Assembly (NCBI GenBank): GCA_014706295.1
Contig: JACSVZ010000004.1
Coordinates: 13,154,484-13,218,483, forward strand
DNA from: Lycocorax pyrrhopterus obiensis
Taxonomy: Eukaryota; Chordata; Aves; Passeriformes; Paradisaeidae
Direction of reading: 5' to 3'
DNA: 64,000 nt
The notes beneath the pieces were generated by a model. The model was not told the origin of the DNA. It did no database searches and saw nothing but the letters and a program-made list of their open reading frames with translations. Made by a program: the position numbers and the translations under genes. This document shows, in pieces, positions 29,046-40,615 of the stretch. Each line of letters starts with the position of its first letter. Positions within the stretch are counted from its first letter, which is position 1.

Positions 29046-29051
29046 AATAAA
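29046..29051 (+). terminator. H3-3A: Proximal poly(A) signal of H3-3A
   Basis: AATAAA about 290 nt after the stop, followed by a T-rich stretch (TTTTTCTGG). An earlier AATAAA lies near 28987. Confidence 0.65.
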
Positions 29052-29257
29052 CCTGTCAAATTTTTCTGGACAATGCCAGCATTTGGATTTTTTTAAACAA
29101 GTAAATTTCTTATCAATGGCAACTAAATGGTGTTTGTAGCATTTTTATCATACAGTAGATTCCATCCATTCACTATACTTTTCTAACTGAGTTGTCCTAC
29201 ATGCAAGTACATGTTTTTAATGTTGTCTGTCTTCTGTGCTGTTCCTGTAAGTTTGCT

Positions 29258-29273
29258 ATTAAAATACATTAAA
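29258..29273 (+). terminator. H3-3A: Distal poly(A) signals of H3-3A
   Basis: Two ATTAAA hexamers (29258-29263 and 29268-29273) follow a CTTCTGTGCTGTTCCTGTAA block and are followed by TGCCTGTTTTTAG. From memory this block resembles the end of mammalian H3-3A mRNAs. Confidence 0.6.
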
Positions 29274-29290
29274 TGATGCCTGTTTTTAGT

Positions 29291-32200
29291 CTTGATTTTT
29301 AAATATTACCCACGGGTTATACTGATTAAAAAGTGATCAGCTTTCCCTCCCCTTTTTCTCTTCAATGCATGGCCTAATTCCTTGGAGCAGATCTAGGAAA
29401 TACTGGGGATACTGACTTGGCTGAAGTAGTGTATATGTGAGGTTCTTTTAAGGGTGTAAAATTTGTCTGCTCCACAGGAAAGCAGATTTGGTGAGTATAG
29501 TACCAGATAGAGCCTGGAGCTGAACTGAGCTCTCTGAGCTACAGTGCTAAGAAGCAGCAATTTGTTGTCATTTAAATTCCTTTCTTACTTGATTTAGTGC
29601 TGAATTTGGAAGCATTTCTGATTTTCACAGGTTTTTAGTATGGCCTAAGTGGTGGAGTGTAGTGGTTTGGGTTTTTCTGTTTGGGGGTTTTATTTTTCTT
29701 GGGCGTTTTTGTTGTGTTTTTTTACCATTTTTCACTCTGTTAGTTTCTTGGTTTGTAGCTGTTCCCTTTTTGGTTGACTACCTTTCTGTTTCAGTCACAC
29801 CCTCTAGCATTTTTAAGAGCTTAGTCCACTTGTGATTAGTTTCAGTTTGTACACTCCAATCTAAAAGACACTTTTGTACCATTTTTGTTACAGTTCTTCA
29901 CAGAAGCAGTACTTGGGCAGGATCACACATTTCAAACTTACTGGGTTTTTATATTCTCCCTCAATTGCCGATGAAAGTTCCTGTGAAGAAATTTACCGCT
30001 GAAATTACGTCCTGTGAAAACTTGGTTTTAATTTTTCCCCCTGAAATTTGTTGAAGGGTTCTGGCAGACCAGTCTGGAAACGAGTTGTGTGCTGTAGTTC
30101 TTGATAGCTCTTGCAGATAATGAAATGAGTTCCACAGAAAATACGTAGGCGGTGAACAGATTTCACCTCCATGCTGAGGCTCCTGCAGAGCTTATTTGCT
30201 GCTAACTTCTTTCAAGAGGTTTTGAGTGAGCTCTAAACACGAGTGAGTTTGTCTGAAGATTTCCAAAGAGGATTAATAGAGATACATTATCTGCTTTGGT
30301 ATCTTGAACAGAGAGCCAAAAATTACAGAATAAATCACATTATTCATAACTTGCTCGGCTTTGGTAATGAATGCTGTCTGCCAGGGTTATGCAAAGTAAA
30401 GTCTATTTAAATGGAGTAGCTTGTCACAGGCAAGACTAATGCTAGACAAAATGTGATCACATCCTTTTGATGCCAAGCAGTTCATAGCTATCAACTGAAA
30501 ATTAAGGAAGACCTGTCTTGGAGCATCCAGAACAACAGAAATATAAAAGGTGAGCAACTGAGACTTAACTGACTCAAGATGTCACTTCTGTCTACTTGAT
30601 AACAATCTTGTTAAACTTGCTATCAGTGCACTTCAATATAATTAACTACTCGTTTTGTCCTGTACTTCAGAATTTTGTTTCACCTATCAGTCAACAGTGC
30701 TGCAAGCACCTACACAAAAAGGTAATTAGGCTGGGTTGATTTGGGTGGTTTTTTGCTTAATAGTGTGGAATTGAAGTATTGATAAGGCACATAATTTTTT
30801 TTCTTTCTTAGGTATATTAGGAAACCAAATCTAGAGATTTTGGTTCTCACATGGAATAGTGAGTTCTTTCTCTTTGAGACAATTGGGGTGAGGAATATCC
30901 CAGTTTTACTGACAATGCAGTTAAACTGTTCAAGGCAGAGGAAATCCTAAGGGAAGATGAGGAGATCAGGAATCTGAGCAGATGAGGACGTTTATGTGCA
31001 GTGCTATACCTGCAGCTTAGGGATAAACTTGGCCTTTTTGAAAGTTGTGGTCCTAGGGGTGCCCCATGAATCCTGTTAGTGAATAGCTGTCTGTATCAAT
31101 GCCAAAACAAGAGGTAAAACAGTTCACCTCCTTTTTCCCCCCATACCAATTGCTGTTTCCTGGTCAATTCAGGCACAGCTGAGATTTCTGAATACTAGAA
31201 ACAAGTTGTGGTCCTATGGATGTACTTCTGTGGAGCAGTTTAACTGTACTGAGTGGAGGGGTGGATGTGAAGTGGCTCCTTGTTAGTAACAGTCTTATTC
31301 AGAAGTTGAACATCTCTTTAAGACATTGTTTGATGTATGTCCACAGCTCAATTTCTGAATTATTTGGTGAAGTCCTTTATAATATGTATGTGATAAGCTG
31401 GGGTTTAGGTCTCTGTTTTATATTTGTATGTTAACAGCTGTATTTACCTGCCATTTCCTCCAGAGTAAGTACAGACCCTTATTTTAAGTTGGTTGCTTTG
31501 TATTAGCAACACAAAACCCCAACTTGCTTACCAGAGCCAAAAATTAATGTAGTGGGAAATAATTTCAGACACAAGATCAGTCCCTCTTGTGTGGCTTTAT
31601 CAAATTCAACTGGCAGTTCTTGAGAGCTTGACTAACATGGAGCTTAAACCCAGCATTTCAGATTTTATTTAGAAAAGAAACTTGCTGAATATGAAGTAAC
31701 TAATATTAGTGTACCTGTGTTTTAGTGTTGCATCTCTGGGATGTGTTCTTCCAGCCCTTTATCCCACCTGGCAGTAGCTATTAGGTGATCCTAATTCAGG
31801 GCCCAGATTCCACTTTTTGATATGACTGAAACCAGTGAGTCTCACTCACATCCATACTCTCAGTGCCACTGTTTTTGGTCAATTAGCCAGAATTGGGCTC
31901 TGCATATCTGCTTGCTCTGGAGCAGGCAGGAGGAAAGGAACACCCAATTTCCCTTGCAGGGCACAGTTTAGGTTCAGTCTCACAGCACACTTAATCCAAA
32001 CTCACGCCTGTGCTACCATTCCAATACCAGCTTTTCTGGCCACACCTGCCTCCCTTGGGACATTGTGGTGGGTTACTTCCATGTATCTTCTGGAGCTTAA
32101 TTTTAAATTTCATGGTTTAATAAAGTACAGGCAATGTTCTGGTCAAATATTTTGTTCACTGCAATTTTATTTCTTACTCTGGCAAACAAACACATGACTT

Positions 32201-33740
32201 TTCTTGGCCTTCATAGGAATAAGAACTTAATAACACTCTTTGTATAACTTGGTTTCAAAGGCTGGAATGAAGAGGAGGAATTCTAGTGTCAGCATAGTTG
32301 TTGGGTTCTTTTTTTCCCCTGGTCCAGATCAGGAGGATATTGGGGAGCTGTTTGCTCAGCTTTTACTTGTGTCTTACATGTATAATGAATCATCCTCAGC
32401 GATGAAAGATGTTCTTGCACGAAGTGGATGTTGCAGACTTGTTTGTGGCAGGTTGGCCTCAAAACAGACAAGTATTTTGCTGGACAAAAAGCCACTGTTT
32501 ATGTATTTTTTTCTTTTAATCCGTGAGGAGGCTTTGATCTTTTGACCTTGGTAACACAATGTCAAAAAAATAGCTCAGTGTGTAAAAAGCTTTACATCTG
32601 TCAATAATAGCATTAAAAAGGGATTGTTAGGACTGCATAGGCTGATCTTAATGTAAACTGCCTTTTTGATTGCCTTCCTGGGAATATTACCTGTCATATG
32701 ATCACAACTAAATAAATATACCAGAAATTATTTATTTTAAATGAAGAGTGTTGTCTAATTCTGAGAAATGGCTGCAAAATGCTGAGGCTCAGGAATGCTC
32801 TCAGTTGCAGCACACCTAGGCTGAAGCTTTCTGCTTTTTCCTTGATGGTGATCCTTACTGTCCCTCTACAGCAGTAACACCAGAGATCAGGACACCGGGG
32901 TAAAATCCCACGAAAGACGAGGTTGGGGTCAAAGGCAGGGGGTGTGTGCTCTCCAGGTCAATGTCATAGTTGCTCTTCAGTGGAAAATAAGCCTGGATTT
33001 TCTGTCCATCTCTCTTGAGAACACATTTGTAGGCTTACATGTGGTTTGAGACGTGTGCTCACATTCTCTGCTGTATTGTCCCCTGCCAGCAGCATCCCCC
33101 TCATCTCCTTCTGCAGGCAGGCTATTACACACAGCAGGGCCTCTAGCAGCAGGGGTGCTTTATGTTACTGAAAGCTCCTGTGATGTCACAAAGATTTAAG
33201 AAGTAAAAAAAAAAAAAAGTCCTGAAAATAAAAAAAAATAAATCCCTTCAGCTCTGGAAACCACTTGTGTCTCCCGATGGTGTCAGGACTGAGTGTTCTC
33301 GCCCCGCTCCCTTGAGAGGAGCTGCCCTCACCACCTCTCTGTGTCCATGTATGTGCTGTTTCATGGAAGCATCCCAAGCACAACCCAGCTGGAAAATGTC
33401 TGTGGCCTATGCATCCCAGGGTGAGTGAGAGCTAATCCCACGTGCCTCAGTGATAAATGTTTACCCTTGGGTTTGCCCCTACCACTCTTTGCTCCTGAAC
33501 AGTTGATCTCTGCTCCGGCCAGCCTCGATTTGCAAGAGATTGTGTGATTTCAGCTGCTTTAGTTTTCCTCAGCATCTGTTGAGTAGGTGAGGGGTATATT
33601 CCCCCTTCTGCCTTCACCTTGTGAGGAGAGGCTGAGACAGCACCACTGTCATCATCAGGTGAGACGTCCCTTTCTTTTCCGCGTGCTGGAGGAGCAGGAA
33701 GGCTGGAGGAACAGCATTTACAGTCCTGCTCAGGCCTGCC
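29291..33740. other. Intergenic, no gene seen
   Basis: Mostly AT-rich DNA downstream of H3-3A. ORFs are short and unrecognised. A stretch around 30330-30500 has octamer-like TTATGCAAAG and AT-rich motifs and could be a conserved non-coding element, but no function can be assigned. Confidence 0.55.
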
Positions 33741-35100
33741 TCTCTCAGTGCATCAGTACCTGGCAGCTGAGGCCCCGTCAGGCAGCCCGTGGCTGGGAAT
33801 GCTGCCAGGTGAACACATGGGCGCGGATGGCGGCCGTGAGGAGCGCGAGCACGAACCGGGGATGGCAGGATGGGCGTCCCAGCTGGAAGCGGCCCCGGGA
33901 CCGGGTACCGCTGAGGGGCTGCGTGTCCCTGCATCTGAAGGCTGGAGCCGCTTCAAACGGCCTCGGTGCCGGCTAATTCGGGGCACGGGAGAGCTGCCAG
34001 GCTCGGGCGTGCGGAGCCCTGGGACCTCGGGCTTTGGCTTGGCTGCGGAGCAGGGCAGGGAGTTGGCAGGAGCGGCACAAGCTCCGTGTGCTGCCTTGCT
34101 GACGTGCTTTGCCCAGAGGGGCTGTCGGTGATGGCTTTTCCTTTGTGCCTCCTGCCATCTGCACCGCGCCGGGGCTGAGGGCGTGGGCCAGGGAGGATGC
34201 TCAGAGGAGGGGAGGCTTCTTCAGCAGGTCCTGGGCAGTGTTCGGGGCACGGGGGTGCCAGGCTGATGCCAGCACTGCTCTCCCTGGAGGACAGGGTGCG
34301 CGCTGGGACTTCACCAGGCAGACGCGAAAAACAGGAGCAGTCCCAGGCGTTGGTTTGGGGGATCCTGCTGTGGATGGATGCACTGTCTTCCTGGCATGGT
34401 TGAGGTCCGTTGTTCCAGGAGGGTTTTGCCGTGTTCCCAGGGCATGACCTGAGCCGTGGTTTGCTGCTGAGTCTCGGAGCAGTCGCTGAACTGACACAAG
34501 GGAGTTGTGACTTGCTCCTGACTGGACTGGAACTGAGCTGGGTGGGGAGCTCAGGTGTTTCCTGAGACAACACAGCACCAGCCGAGGGAAAGCGTTACAC
34601 AATGTGGGGACATGCAGTAGCTGTGGGCTCCCTCCAGCCCCCTCTTCAGGTCTGTGTGTGCAAAAAATGAGCAAAAGCTTTTTTCGTTACACTGTTGAGG
34701 AAGAGGGACTCGTTTAGTGGATTGGGGTTAGGGGCTTTTATGGTGATGCCATGCCCATCCCCAAGAGAAATAAATCCTTCCTCCCTACCCTGGGACATTA
34801 AATGCTTTAAAATTACGGTACTTGCCCTTTTTTGAAGGGTTTTGAAGAGTGGAACTGGCTCTTTGATGAAACCTCCAGCTCTGCTGTGCAGCTCAAATGT
34901 AGTGGAGTTAAGAGATGTTTTCTGCCTGGTGTCAGCTTGAAGCCTCGCAGACACCGAATCCCTCTAGAGGAGGGCACATCTGTTCAGGAATCTGATCTCA
35001 TTTCTGCCTTATAGGTTCTCCAGCTAAATGGACCATTTGCTTTCACGAAAGTAATTGCTTTGAATGCTGCGGAAAAGAGAAGCCAAAGCCACAGACAGCA
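33741..35100. other. Intergenic with CpG-rich patch (about 33815-34040)
   Basis: CpG density rises sharply around 33815-34040 (GGGCGCGGATGGCGGCC and neighbours). Overlapping ORFs of 127 (+) and 206 (-) codons match no family I know and are more likely GC by-products than genes. Confidence 0.45.
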
Positions 35101-35116
35101 TCTAACCTCGCTGGTG

Positions 35117-35823
35117 TTTATTCAATAAATTAATAAACACTAATAGGGCAGGATTCAAGTCCACAGCAGCGCACAGCCTACTTTAAAGCCATCCTGGATA
35201 TTGCTGGAAGAGCACACCGTGCAGCAGCCACTCTCTGTGATGTGAAAGCCCTGGCTGTGGGTGCACACAGGGGTTGTAGTGCACCCAGGAGCATCGTGGA
35301 GCCGGGGCGTAACAGCTCCATAGAAACACATCTGCTCCTGCCATGCCGAGGAGGAGCTGCTCTGGCTCCGCTGCTGCTGCTGGCACTGATTTGTCCACCT
35401 GCTCTGCCTTACCTGAGCCTCAGAGGTCCTGTAAGATACAGCGCTAACACCAGGGTGCCGTCGGCCTTGGCACGCTGTTCCTGAGGCTGCCCTGGCCTTC
35501 CTGCTGCCCCGCTGCTGTGCAGGCAGGGAATGTGCTCCCAGCATGGAAGGAACACAGCGAGCCTGTGTCCCCAGTACAGGGAAACCTGGGTTGCTCAAAC
35601 TCCGTGTCACGGTGACCTGTGTGCTCTCTCTGCAAACCAGAGAGGCATAAATCCATTCTTGCCATAAAGCTTCTTCTCTCCCCTGCTGCACCGCCCTGCC
35701 CCTCTCTGCACATCCGCAGCCCTGCTCCCTGTAAAACAGGAGTACCACCACATTCCCTGCCTGAAGGGAGCAGAGGGTCTGCCCCATGCACAGGCTCCCT
35801 CTCCTGCCACTGCACCCACCCAT
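35117..35823 (-). other. Unassigned 222-codon ORF with poly(A) signal just downstream
   Basis: A minus-strand ORF from 35823 to a TGA at 35155 gives a 222-residue product, with AATAAA at 35122-35117 only 33 nt past the stop. The protein is Cys-, Ser- and Gln-rich (a QQQQ and a SSSSS run from CTG-type repeats) with no domain, signal peptide or membrane segment I recognise. It may be the last exon of a non-coding or lineage-specific transcript, or a chance ORF. Confidence 0.25.
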
Positions 35824-36200
35824 TAAAAAACCAGTGTTATATATACACGTATTTATTGTAAATATATTATTGCGAATGATATGTAATTATATATGTGTGT
35901 ACTAAAATGCATAATAATAATATGTTATTATTTAAGCATGTGAGGTTAGGCAGATGCTTTTTTAATGTTTAAATTATAATACATTTATGATAATTATATA
36001 TTTAAGCATATTAAAAAACATTTCCTCAATCTCATACCAACGTCACAAGGGGAGAGGAATGGAGTGTTACAATGGAAGGTTGCTGCTAGCTTTATACATA
36101 TAACTCTCTGTATCTATAATTTTTTTTCTATAGGGCTGTTAAAGGTAAGTTGCCCCAGGTTTACTTGTTAATATTGCCTTTTCTATATTTTTTTTTAAGT
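35824..36200. repeat. AT-rich low-complexity stretch
   Basis: TA-rich sequence with repeated ATATAT, TTATTATT and TTTAAGCATxT motifs. No gene seen. Confidence 0.7.
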
Positions 36201-39200
36201 GGCAGAAGTTGCATGTATTCTTCAGAAAGAAGAAGCATTTTTACTGATGTACAGTGCTGAAATGGCACTGACCAAACTGTGGAGCTCACGTTTATCACCC
36301 AGGCCACAGCCACCAGGGGCCAGCCCAGACACTTTCTTCAGAGGCTGTGAAGGGCTGCAACGTGGAGAACAGTGATTTCTCTCCCTCTTGTGCATGTACC
36401 TGCTCTGTCCTGCCCTCTCCTCACCTCTTCCAAGAGCTGCCTTCGCAGTCTCGAGGCAGACGCAGCACAGTTCTAATGGTGCCTTCTTTCTTGGGTTTCT
36501 TTTATCAAATACGAGAAAATTAATTTTGTTTCTCCAACAGTATTCCATCCTACTGGTTTTCCAGCACGTGCTCTGCAGAGCAGCTCAGAATCAAGGTGTT
36601 TGCCTCAGCCCCTGGCTTGCAGAGATGGCGTGCGAGGGAGGTGAGGAATGGGGTGCAGTAAAGCCAGTGGCAGAGCAGGTGTCCATTTCCAGTAGGCTCC
36701 TGGCTGGATTTGGGGTCACAAAAAGCTGTGGCTTCCCCTCGTGACAGCAAACCTGTGGGGTTGTGGGTTTTACTGTGAGCTGGATGAAGATGGCTCCACT
36801 GCCTGCAGCTCAATTTTAAGCAAAGTAAACAGGTAGCAGACAAGGTCCACTGTGAGCTGACTGGCACCACATAGAACCGCTTTTATTTAGCACCATGGTG
36901 CTACTGTCATCCTCAGGATGCAGCCTGGTACTAATCACTTCTCCAGCTGGCCTAATTATGGTATGTTGGTCCTGAGTTGCAGCTGCTTTTATCCCAGTAA
37001 CGTGGGAATTCACAGAGTACCTATTGCTGCATCCCATGAGTGCAGGGAGCTGCTGGACCAAGGTGCCAAATCTCAGCTCCTGAGTAAAACTCAGTAAGAT
37101 ATTGAGCTATAGCTCCGGGGTGGAGGCAGTCAAAATAAAATCAACCAAGCCTTTACCCACTGGTGCTTGTACAATGCCACAGTAGTGACCAGTGCTTCCA
37201 TAGTGTTTCCATATCAAATAAACTCAGGACCAAGTACAACAAAGCACAGGGTGGAGCAAAAGTATGATGGGGACACAAACGAGCAAAAAATGAGCACTGA
37301 GAAGAGCTTCCCTGGGATGCAGTCAGCACTGGGGATGCAGACACCCGAATTCTCTCCATGATCCCAGGAACAGGATTTCCCTTCCCAGCCTTGCCCTGAG
37401 AATGACTTTCTCATCTCTTTTGGGCAAATTACATCACTTCTGGATTTTTGTTTTCTCTCCTAAAAACGAGGTTGCTGCTTTTATGCCTCTGCAGTGTGGC
37501 TGGGACAACCGTGACTGTTTGCAACACACTCCAAAGGGCCACCAACCACTAGGTGAGATTTACCCCGGAGATGAGGGGTTTAGCTCCTGAAAGGCACCCT
37601 CCTCCTATTGCAGGTCCTCTGAAAGCTGGGATTGATGCTCCACTGTTGGCAGAGCAGGAATTCAGGTGGGACCACAGAGGCCCCTCCTGGGAAGCTCAGA
37701 GAGGAGTGCATTTCTGCTGATGGAAGCCAGCTTTCAGCAACGTTGCTGAGCTCCCTGCTGCTTTAAATGCTCGCCTAGATGTTGATAATGATGTTGTTCC
37801 ATAGCTGAACAGATTCAAACAGTGGGAAATACACCCACCTTATTTAGAGGTGGCTAAATAAGCATATTTTATTTAATAAAATGTCATAACACTCTTCTGG
37901 CATTAGGCTTGTTCTCGGTGTCCCCTGTGCTGGTTCCTGTGTCTCTGTTGGGTGCAGGGCTGCCTGGTGCTGATATTGGCAGCCAAAATGTGGGGTTTTT
38001 TAATGAGGAACCAACTTTGACTGAGGATTTTGGCTCCACTTTGTGACTGCAGTCAGCCAGTGACAGTTGAAGATTATGACATTAAAAATATATTTTTTAA
38101 CTACAGTTAATTGATCCTCGTGGGAAATTAGCATGCAATGGGCTGTTTGCTCTCTGTTTATCACTCTGCTCTGCTGAATGAACTTGGCTGTGCTGTCTGC
38201 TCCTGTATTTCCACTGTGATCCATGAATCCCCCTGTACCTCACTGATGCCAGGCTTGGATTTCAGAAGGCAGAGGCTTAACCCCAGCTGGGACAGGCAGC
38301 AGCCACCCCACCTTGCAGGTGCCACTGGAGGACCTACACTGCTGGATGGCTTCAGACATTCTGTGGGTGCTCTGCTCTAGTCTGCATCCCCATTTTTCTT
38401 CCTGCTTCTTTGCTTCTCCCACCCTGCTGTGACTCCGGCTGGGAGGCCAGGGCCACGTGTGTGTCTCCAGGCTACACGCGGAAACTCGGCTTTCTGCGAC
38501 CGGCCGTGGCTCTGCAATGAACGAGGGGAGCGTGTCCCTGCCTGACTGGCACTTTAAGCAGATGTTCAGCCTCCAGACCTCATTTCAGGCACTCAGAAAT
38601 GAGAAGGGAGAAGATGATTTTCTCTCCTCCCCAACAGCCAATGATGCCCTCGCGGAGCTCCAGCGTTCGCGGCACCAGGCTGCAAACCCGGCGTGAGCAG
38701 CTGTGCTGGAGCTGCTGGCTGGATTGCAGGGATGCTCCCTCCCAGGATGTTTGAGTGTGTGTGTGAGGCTGGCTCCAGCTGCAGAGATGGAATGGGCTGA
38801 AAGGATGCTTTAGAGGCACTGAAGAAATGCTGGAGGAATATGCTGGAAGCTTGGGGGTTATGGGGCTGTGTCGCAGCTGAGCTGACCACTTTAACTCTCC
38901 TCCGAGCTACTCTCTATTTATTTCTTTCAGAAGCAGCTCAATTTTTCATAACTTCCCTGTGTGAAAGGCTTATTATTTTCTGTTGTTGTTATTATTCTCC
39001 AAGGTTACACAGCATCTCTGTGGCAGAAATGCAGCCCTAGCAATGAGCTGAGCCATCCTGGCTCCCATTTTTGCATCCATCCAGACACCTTTGCCCTCAC
39101 CCCCAGGCAGCAGTGATGGGGAGATGTCCTGTTGACAGAGAGATGCAATAAAGGTTATAAATAGAATAACTGGGCACAAAGAGCTAATTAATGTGTAGTT

Positions 39201-40044
39201 GTGCTCTGGTTAATTGGGGGCACTATAAACACTACTCTACCTGTGCTGAACACAGCTGAGGGGAGGTGGGTTGCTCCTTTCCATCTGAGACACGAGGAGC
39301 AGAGCAGGAAGTTCTCAGCCCTGTGTGCCAGATAAGAGGTCAGCCTTCCCCTTGCCAGGTTAGCCACACTCTTCCCACTTCAATCTATGCAAGCAGTTGT
39401 TAAAGTGACCCCTCATGTTCCCATTTAAGTTATTTTGACTGCACAAATGACTTCTGCGTAGGTGCAGAAAGACAGTGGTCAAAATTACAGGCAATGGCTA
39501 CTTGGACAGCAGAGCATCCGTGCAGCAGGCTGGGAAATTCTGAGTGTTTCTTGGAAGAAAATGGAAGGGCAGTGGTGCTCTATTAAAGCTGTTCCAGAAT
39601 AAATCCAGCACTGAGCAGAACCACTTCAATCCATGTACTCCCTGTGGAAGGTTTTCCTTGCAGCAGCAGCACAATGCTCACCACAATGGGATGCTCCAGC
39701 AAAAACCGTCTCAGGGCTGCACTAGGCAGCATCTGCCTTTCACAGGATGCTGCAGGAGTGACAGATCCCAGGCTGGTTTCCCCTGCTTGGCTGCTCAAAA
39801 ACCCAAGGAGCATCCTTTGTGGTGACAATGCTTGGAGCTGTTTTGGGTAAATGCTTCAACTTCCCATCACAACAGCAGGTGTCCCCTATCCCGGGGCTTC
39901 TCCTTAGCCCTGCATCCACCCAGAGAGTGCCACCAGAGCTGCAGGCACTCCATTTACAGAAGGCAAGGATGTGGGAAGCATTCCCATGGGAGCCTGGCCA
40001 AGTCCTGCTCCCCAGCCCGCACTTGCTTTGCTGTGCCTTCGGTG
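36201..40044. other. Intergenic, possible non-coding elements
   Basis: No gene supported. A 79-codon plus-strand ORF (38457-38696) has no recognisable domain. AT-rich blocks with TAATTA and GTTAATTGATC motifs (38020-38160, 39180-39260) look like candidate enhancers but are unproven. Confidence 0.5.
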
Positions 40045-40615
40045 GGACAGCAAACCAACCTCATCCTGGGCTGCATCAGGAGGAGTGTGGCCAGCAGGCT
40101 GAGGGAGGGGATTCTGCCCCTCTACTCTGCCCTTGTGAGACTCCATCTGCAGTGCTGCATCCAGCTCTGGGATCCCCAGTGTAAGAAGGACATGGACTCG
40201 CTGGAGTGAGGAGAGCTGGTTGTTCAGCTTGGAGAAGAGAAGGCTCTGGGGAGACTTTGTAACACCTTCCAGGACCTAAACAAGACCTAAAAAAATCTGA
40301 AGGGCTTTTTGCAAGGGCCTGTAGTGAAAGGACAAAGGGTCCGGGGGTAGGTTTAGATTAGATTTAGACAGAGGGTAGGTTTAGATTAGATACTGGGAGG
40401 AAATTCTTTACTGTGAGGGTGGTGAGGCACTGGCACAGGTTTCCCTGGGAAGTTCTGAATGCTCCATCCCTGGCAGTGTTCAATGCCACGTTGGATGGGG
40501 CTCTGAGCAACCTGGTCTAGTGGAAGTTGTCCCTGTCCATGACGGGGGGGGGGTCAGAAGTAGATGATCTTTAGGGTCCCTTCCAACCCAAACCTTTCTC
40601 TGACGATTCTGTAAC
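40045..40615 (+). mobile_element. CR1 LINE fragment, 3' end
   Basis: Plus-strand CR1: ATCCTGGGCTGCATCAGGAG, CTACTCTGCCCTTGTGAGAC, AGAAGGACATGGACTCGCTG and CTGAGCAACCTGGTCTAGTG, ending AACCTTTCTCTGACGATTCT. It has a small internal duplication (TAGGTTTAGATTAGAT appears twice near 40349-40390) and a poly-G run at about 40543-40553. It is 5'-truncated and broken by an early stop. Confidence 0.92.

Larger units (their letters stand above)
28755..29290 (+). other. H3-3A: H3-3A 3' UTR
   Basis: AT-rich untranslated region after the stop. It lacks the stem-loop of replication-dependent histone mRNAs and carries poly(A) signals near 29046 and 29258-29273, so short and long 3' UTRs are likely. Ends are inferred from the signals. 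Confidence 0.75.

Noticed and set aside
35101..35160. TTCAATAAATTAATAAAC stretch as a tRNA or terminal repeat of a transposon
   Set aside because: No A/B-box pair, no target-site duplication and no matching second terminus were seen.
38457..38696. 79-codon ORF (possible start MNEGSVSLPDW)
   Set aside because: It reads like a plausible small protein but no family, promoter or splice evidence supports it; left as unproven.
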